The position numbers were made by a program, and so were the translations under genes. Below, piece after piece: positions 5,188-6,198 of a stretch of DNA of 6,198 bases. Origin of the DNA: Roseiarcus sp050015575 (GTDB lineage: Bacteria > Pseudomonadota > Alphaproteobacteria > Rhizobiales > Beijerinckiaceae); NCBI GenBank assembly GCA_050015575.1, contig JBEKBD010000135.1, positions 1 through 6,198 on the forward strand. Reading direction: 5' to 3'. Each line of letters opens with the position of its first letter. The first letter of the stretch is position 1. Below the pieces are notes generated by a model. It worked only from the letters and a program-made list of their open reading frames with translations, was not told the DNA's origin and did no database searches.

Positions 5188-5502
5188 TCACGCGCCGCGG
5201 TCCGCTTCGAATTCGCGGCCGAGCCGCAGCGCTTCGCCGGCGGCGAAGGCCTCGGCGTCCTGCCGGCGGTCGAAGAACGTCGTGACGTAATCGGGCGCGC
5301 GCTCGGCCTGCGGCGGCGACGCGCGCACGATCCATCCCGTTTCGTCGGCGGTTTGGTCGACGAGAACGCTGAGGTCGTCCCAGTCGTAAGGCTCGATCTC
5401 GCGGCCGCACTTCGGGCATCGATCGTTGCAGGCGCCGGACCATTCGTCGGTCCAAGTGGCCCGGCACTCGCGGCGCCGGTAGTAGTTGCGACACCAAGCC
5501 AT
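5188..5502 (-). CDS. Small Cys-rich, zinc-ribbon-like hypothetical protein
   Basis: The 104-residue product starts 'MAWCRNYYRRRECRATWTDE' and has an N-terminal cysteine cluster: C4, C13, C25, C29 and C32, the last two as C-P-K-C-G. The aromatic/acidic 'WTDEW' (17-21) lies between them. A C-terminal part (about 43-104), 'DLSVLVDQ' then 'GWIVRASPP' and a final charged helix 'RRQDAEAFAAGEALRL', looks like a small alpha/beta domain. I recall similar small proteins in Rhizobiales with two CxxC knuckles. Here the first knuckle seems to have Arg at position 10 where a Cys would be expected, so metal binding may be weakened or rearranged. Function is unknown. I chose the ATG at 5502 because it starts the Cys-rich region; an extension to 5619 adds only an Arg/Pro-rich stretch. 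The ribosome binding site is weak. Confidence 0.7.
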   Translation of the reverse strand: MAWCRNYYRRRECRATWTDEWSGACNDRCPKCGREIEPYDWDDLSVLVDQTADETGWIVRASPPQAERAPDYVTTFFDRRQDAEAFAAGEALRLGREFEADRGA

Positions 5503-5583
5503 GGGCGGTGTCCATGTTCTATCACGCGGAGCGCGCGAACGCGGACGAACGCTTGGAAACCGGGCTTCGACGAATCGCGGCCG

Positions 5584-5649
5584 GCGGCCCATCATATTCC
5601 TGCGCTTACGCCCGCGCACCGGTAAATCCCTGGCCGCAACCGGCCCCGC
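5584..5649. repeat. Direct repeat, copy 1
   Basis: Aligned without gaps to 6092-6157 (offset 508), 51 of 66 positions agree by my count. The strongest block is 5617-5649 (29 of 33), with GTAAATCCCTG in common. Many differences in the first third are transitions. The copy lies about 80 bp upstream of the start of the zinc-ribbon-like gene. Confidence 0.65.
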
Positions 5650-5805
5650 TGCCCGCCGCCGTCACGCTTCGCGCCCGCGCCCCGGCCTCGCGGATGATTC
5701 CTGCGCTGCGCCAGCAATGGCGGCGGGGATTGCTGAGGGGCGAGGGGAAGGCGAAGGGCGCGAGGGTGTGGGCGGTCAGCCCGCAGGGGACGGCGTGAGT
5801 AGATT

Positions 5806-5826
5806 CCGACAATTGTAATCTGTCGG
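5806..5826. promoter_or_regulatory. Operator-like dyad CCGACA-N9-TGTCGG with inner ACAATTGT palindrome
   Basis: Arms 5806-5811 and 5821-5826 are perfect inverted repeats. Inside, 5810-5817 is a perfect 8-bp palindrome (ACAATTGT). The site is A+T-rich at its centre, unlike its surroundings, and ends 23 bp before the ATG at 5850. That fits an operator for a dimeric regulator. The ACAATTGT core recalls BlaI/CopY-type operators, but no such regulator is in the window. Confidence 0.45.
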
Positions 5827-5849
5827 CGTCGCCCTCACTCTCGCGCGGA

Positions 5850-6065
5850 ATGTGGCACGTTCAATATAAGGCCGATTCCGGCGTAAGCGTCTTGCGGTTT
5901 CCAAGCCCCGAGCGCGCGATCGAGGGCGCGTGTTCGCTCCTCGACAACGGTCTCCAGGTTGTCGGCATAGGAACCGGCGACCTTGAGGATTCGATCGCCG
6001 CCATCGAGATCGCCCGCATCTACGCCATCTGGACGCGAGCGAAAAATCCGTTCGGCGTGATTTGA
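5850..6065 (+). CDS. Small hypothetical protein, 71 residues
   Basis: I do not recognise the family with confidence. The product begins 'MWHVQYKADSGVSVLRF', continues 'SPERAIEGACSLLDNGLQVV' and 'GIGTGDLEDSIAAIEIARIY', and ends near 'AIWTRAKNPFG'. The pattern suggests two beta strands, a helix, a strand ending in a Gly-rich turn (GIGTG, 39-43) and a long amphipathic helix: a compact cytoplasmic alpha/beta fold with no signal peptide or membrane segment. Its composition (balanced charges, Ile, Leu and Val, low Arg) is protein-like and unlike the Arg/Ala/Pro-rich shadow frames nearby, which supports a real gene. The ATG at 5850 is the only plausible start; the ribosome binding site is weak (GCGCGGA directly before it). 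A dyad lies just upstream and a hairpin 16 nt after the stop, so it may be a single-gene unit. Confidence 0.7.
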   Translation: MWHVQYKADSGVSVLRFPSPERAIEGACSLLDNGLQVVGIGTGDLEDSIAAIEIARIYAIWTRAKNPFGVI

Positions 6066-6081
6066 AACGACGCCGCCAAAC

Positions 6082-6096
6082 GCCGCTGCAAGCGGC
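6082..6096 (+). terminator. Short hairpin after the 71-residue gene
   Basis: GCCGCT (6082-6087) pairs perfectly with AGCGGC (6091-6096) around a GCA loop, 16 nt after the stop codon. No T-tract follows, so this is a weak terminator candidate only. Confidence 0.3.
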
Positions 6097-6157
6097 CTAT
6101 CGCGCCGCTGCGCCTAGGCCCACACACCCGTAAATCCCTGACCGCAGCCGGCCGCGC
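6092..6157. repeat. Direct repeat, copy 2
   Basis: This is the partner of 5584-5649 in the same orientation. The two copies bracket the 71-residue gene. In the remaining sequence to the window end I see no gene. Confidence 0.65.
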
Positions 6158-6198
6158 CCTCCCCCGCCGTGCAACAAACTCTTTCGGAAAACTGCAAA

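Larger units (their letters stand above)
5503..5849. other. Noncoding gap between two divergent small genes
   Basis: About 350 bp without a credible gene. It contains copy 1 of a direct repeat (5584-5649), an operator-like dyad (5806-5826) and a G-rich stretch at about 5725-5800. The open frames here are GC-driven and have no supporting start signal. Confidence 0.5.

Noticed and set aside
5486..5818. Overlapping frames on both strands between the two small genes
   Set aside because: Arg/Ala/Pro-rich products, no start signals, and they cross a direct repeat; typical GC-driven open frames.

Overview
The window is very GC-rich DNA with dense genes. It most likely comes from an alphaproteobacterium of the Rhizobiales/Hyphomicrobiales type. 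The pointers are a tight thrB-rnhA pair with a GTGA overlap, a small ErfK/YbiS/YkuD-like protein of the kind common in that group, and palindromic intergenic repeats that translate as 'TPLPRAGEG'. A methylotroph or relative (Methylocystis, Methylosinus or Rhodoblastus type) is possible, but that is a recollection-based inference.

Layout. Bases 1-792 (+) hold a GntR/FadR-type regulator that lacks only its first residues at the window edge; its 3' end runs into a palindromic repeat. Converging on it is a YkuD-type L,D-transpeptidase-like protein (826-1350, -). A 350-bp divergent gap follows, whose second half is clearly richer in A+T. It leads to a strong GGAGG ribosome binding site and a small secreted Gly/Ala/Val repeat protein (1701-2180, +) with an internal 48-bp tandem duplication. 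Next is a DMT/EamA membrane transporter (2331-3224, -), divergent from an operon of thrB (homoserine kinase, 3342-4307, +) and rnhA (ribonuclease HI, 4304-4762, +). A repeat hairpin sits in the divergent gap.

From 4763 onward the DNA is accessory in character. It holds a terminator-like hairpin, a cluster of short palindromes, a long inverted repeat with arms of about 31 bp, and a possible multi-branched structure. Two small hypothetical genes follow: a Cys-rich, zinc-ribbon-like protein (5188-5502, -) and a 71-residue protein (5850-6065, +). The latter is preceded by an operator-like dyad and bracketed by two diverged copies of a 66-bp direct repeat.

Function. ThrB phosphorylates homoserine for threonine synthesis and RnhA removes RNA from RNA-DNA hybrids; they are linked by translation, not by pathway. 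The other genes look like independent units. I found no CRISPR array, tRNA, rRNA or recognisable transposase, and no clear new multi-gene system. The best candidates for something undescribed are the repeat-rich 4763-5187 segment, the repeat secreted protein and the two small conserved-looking proteins.
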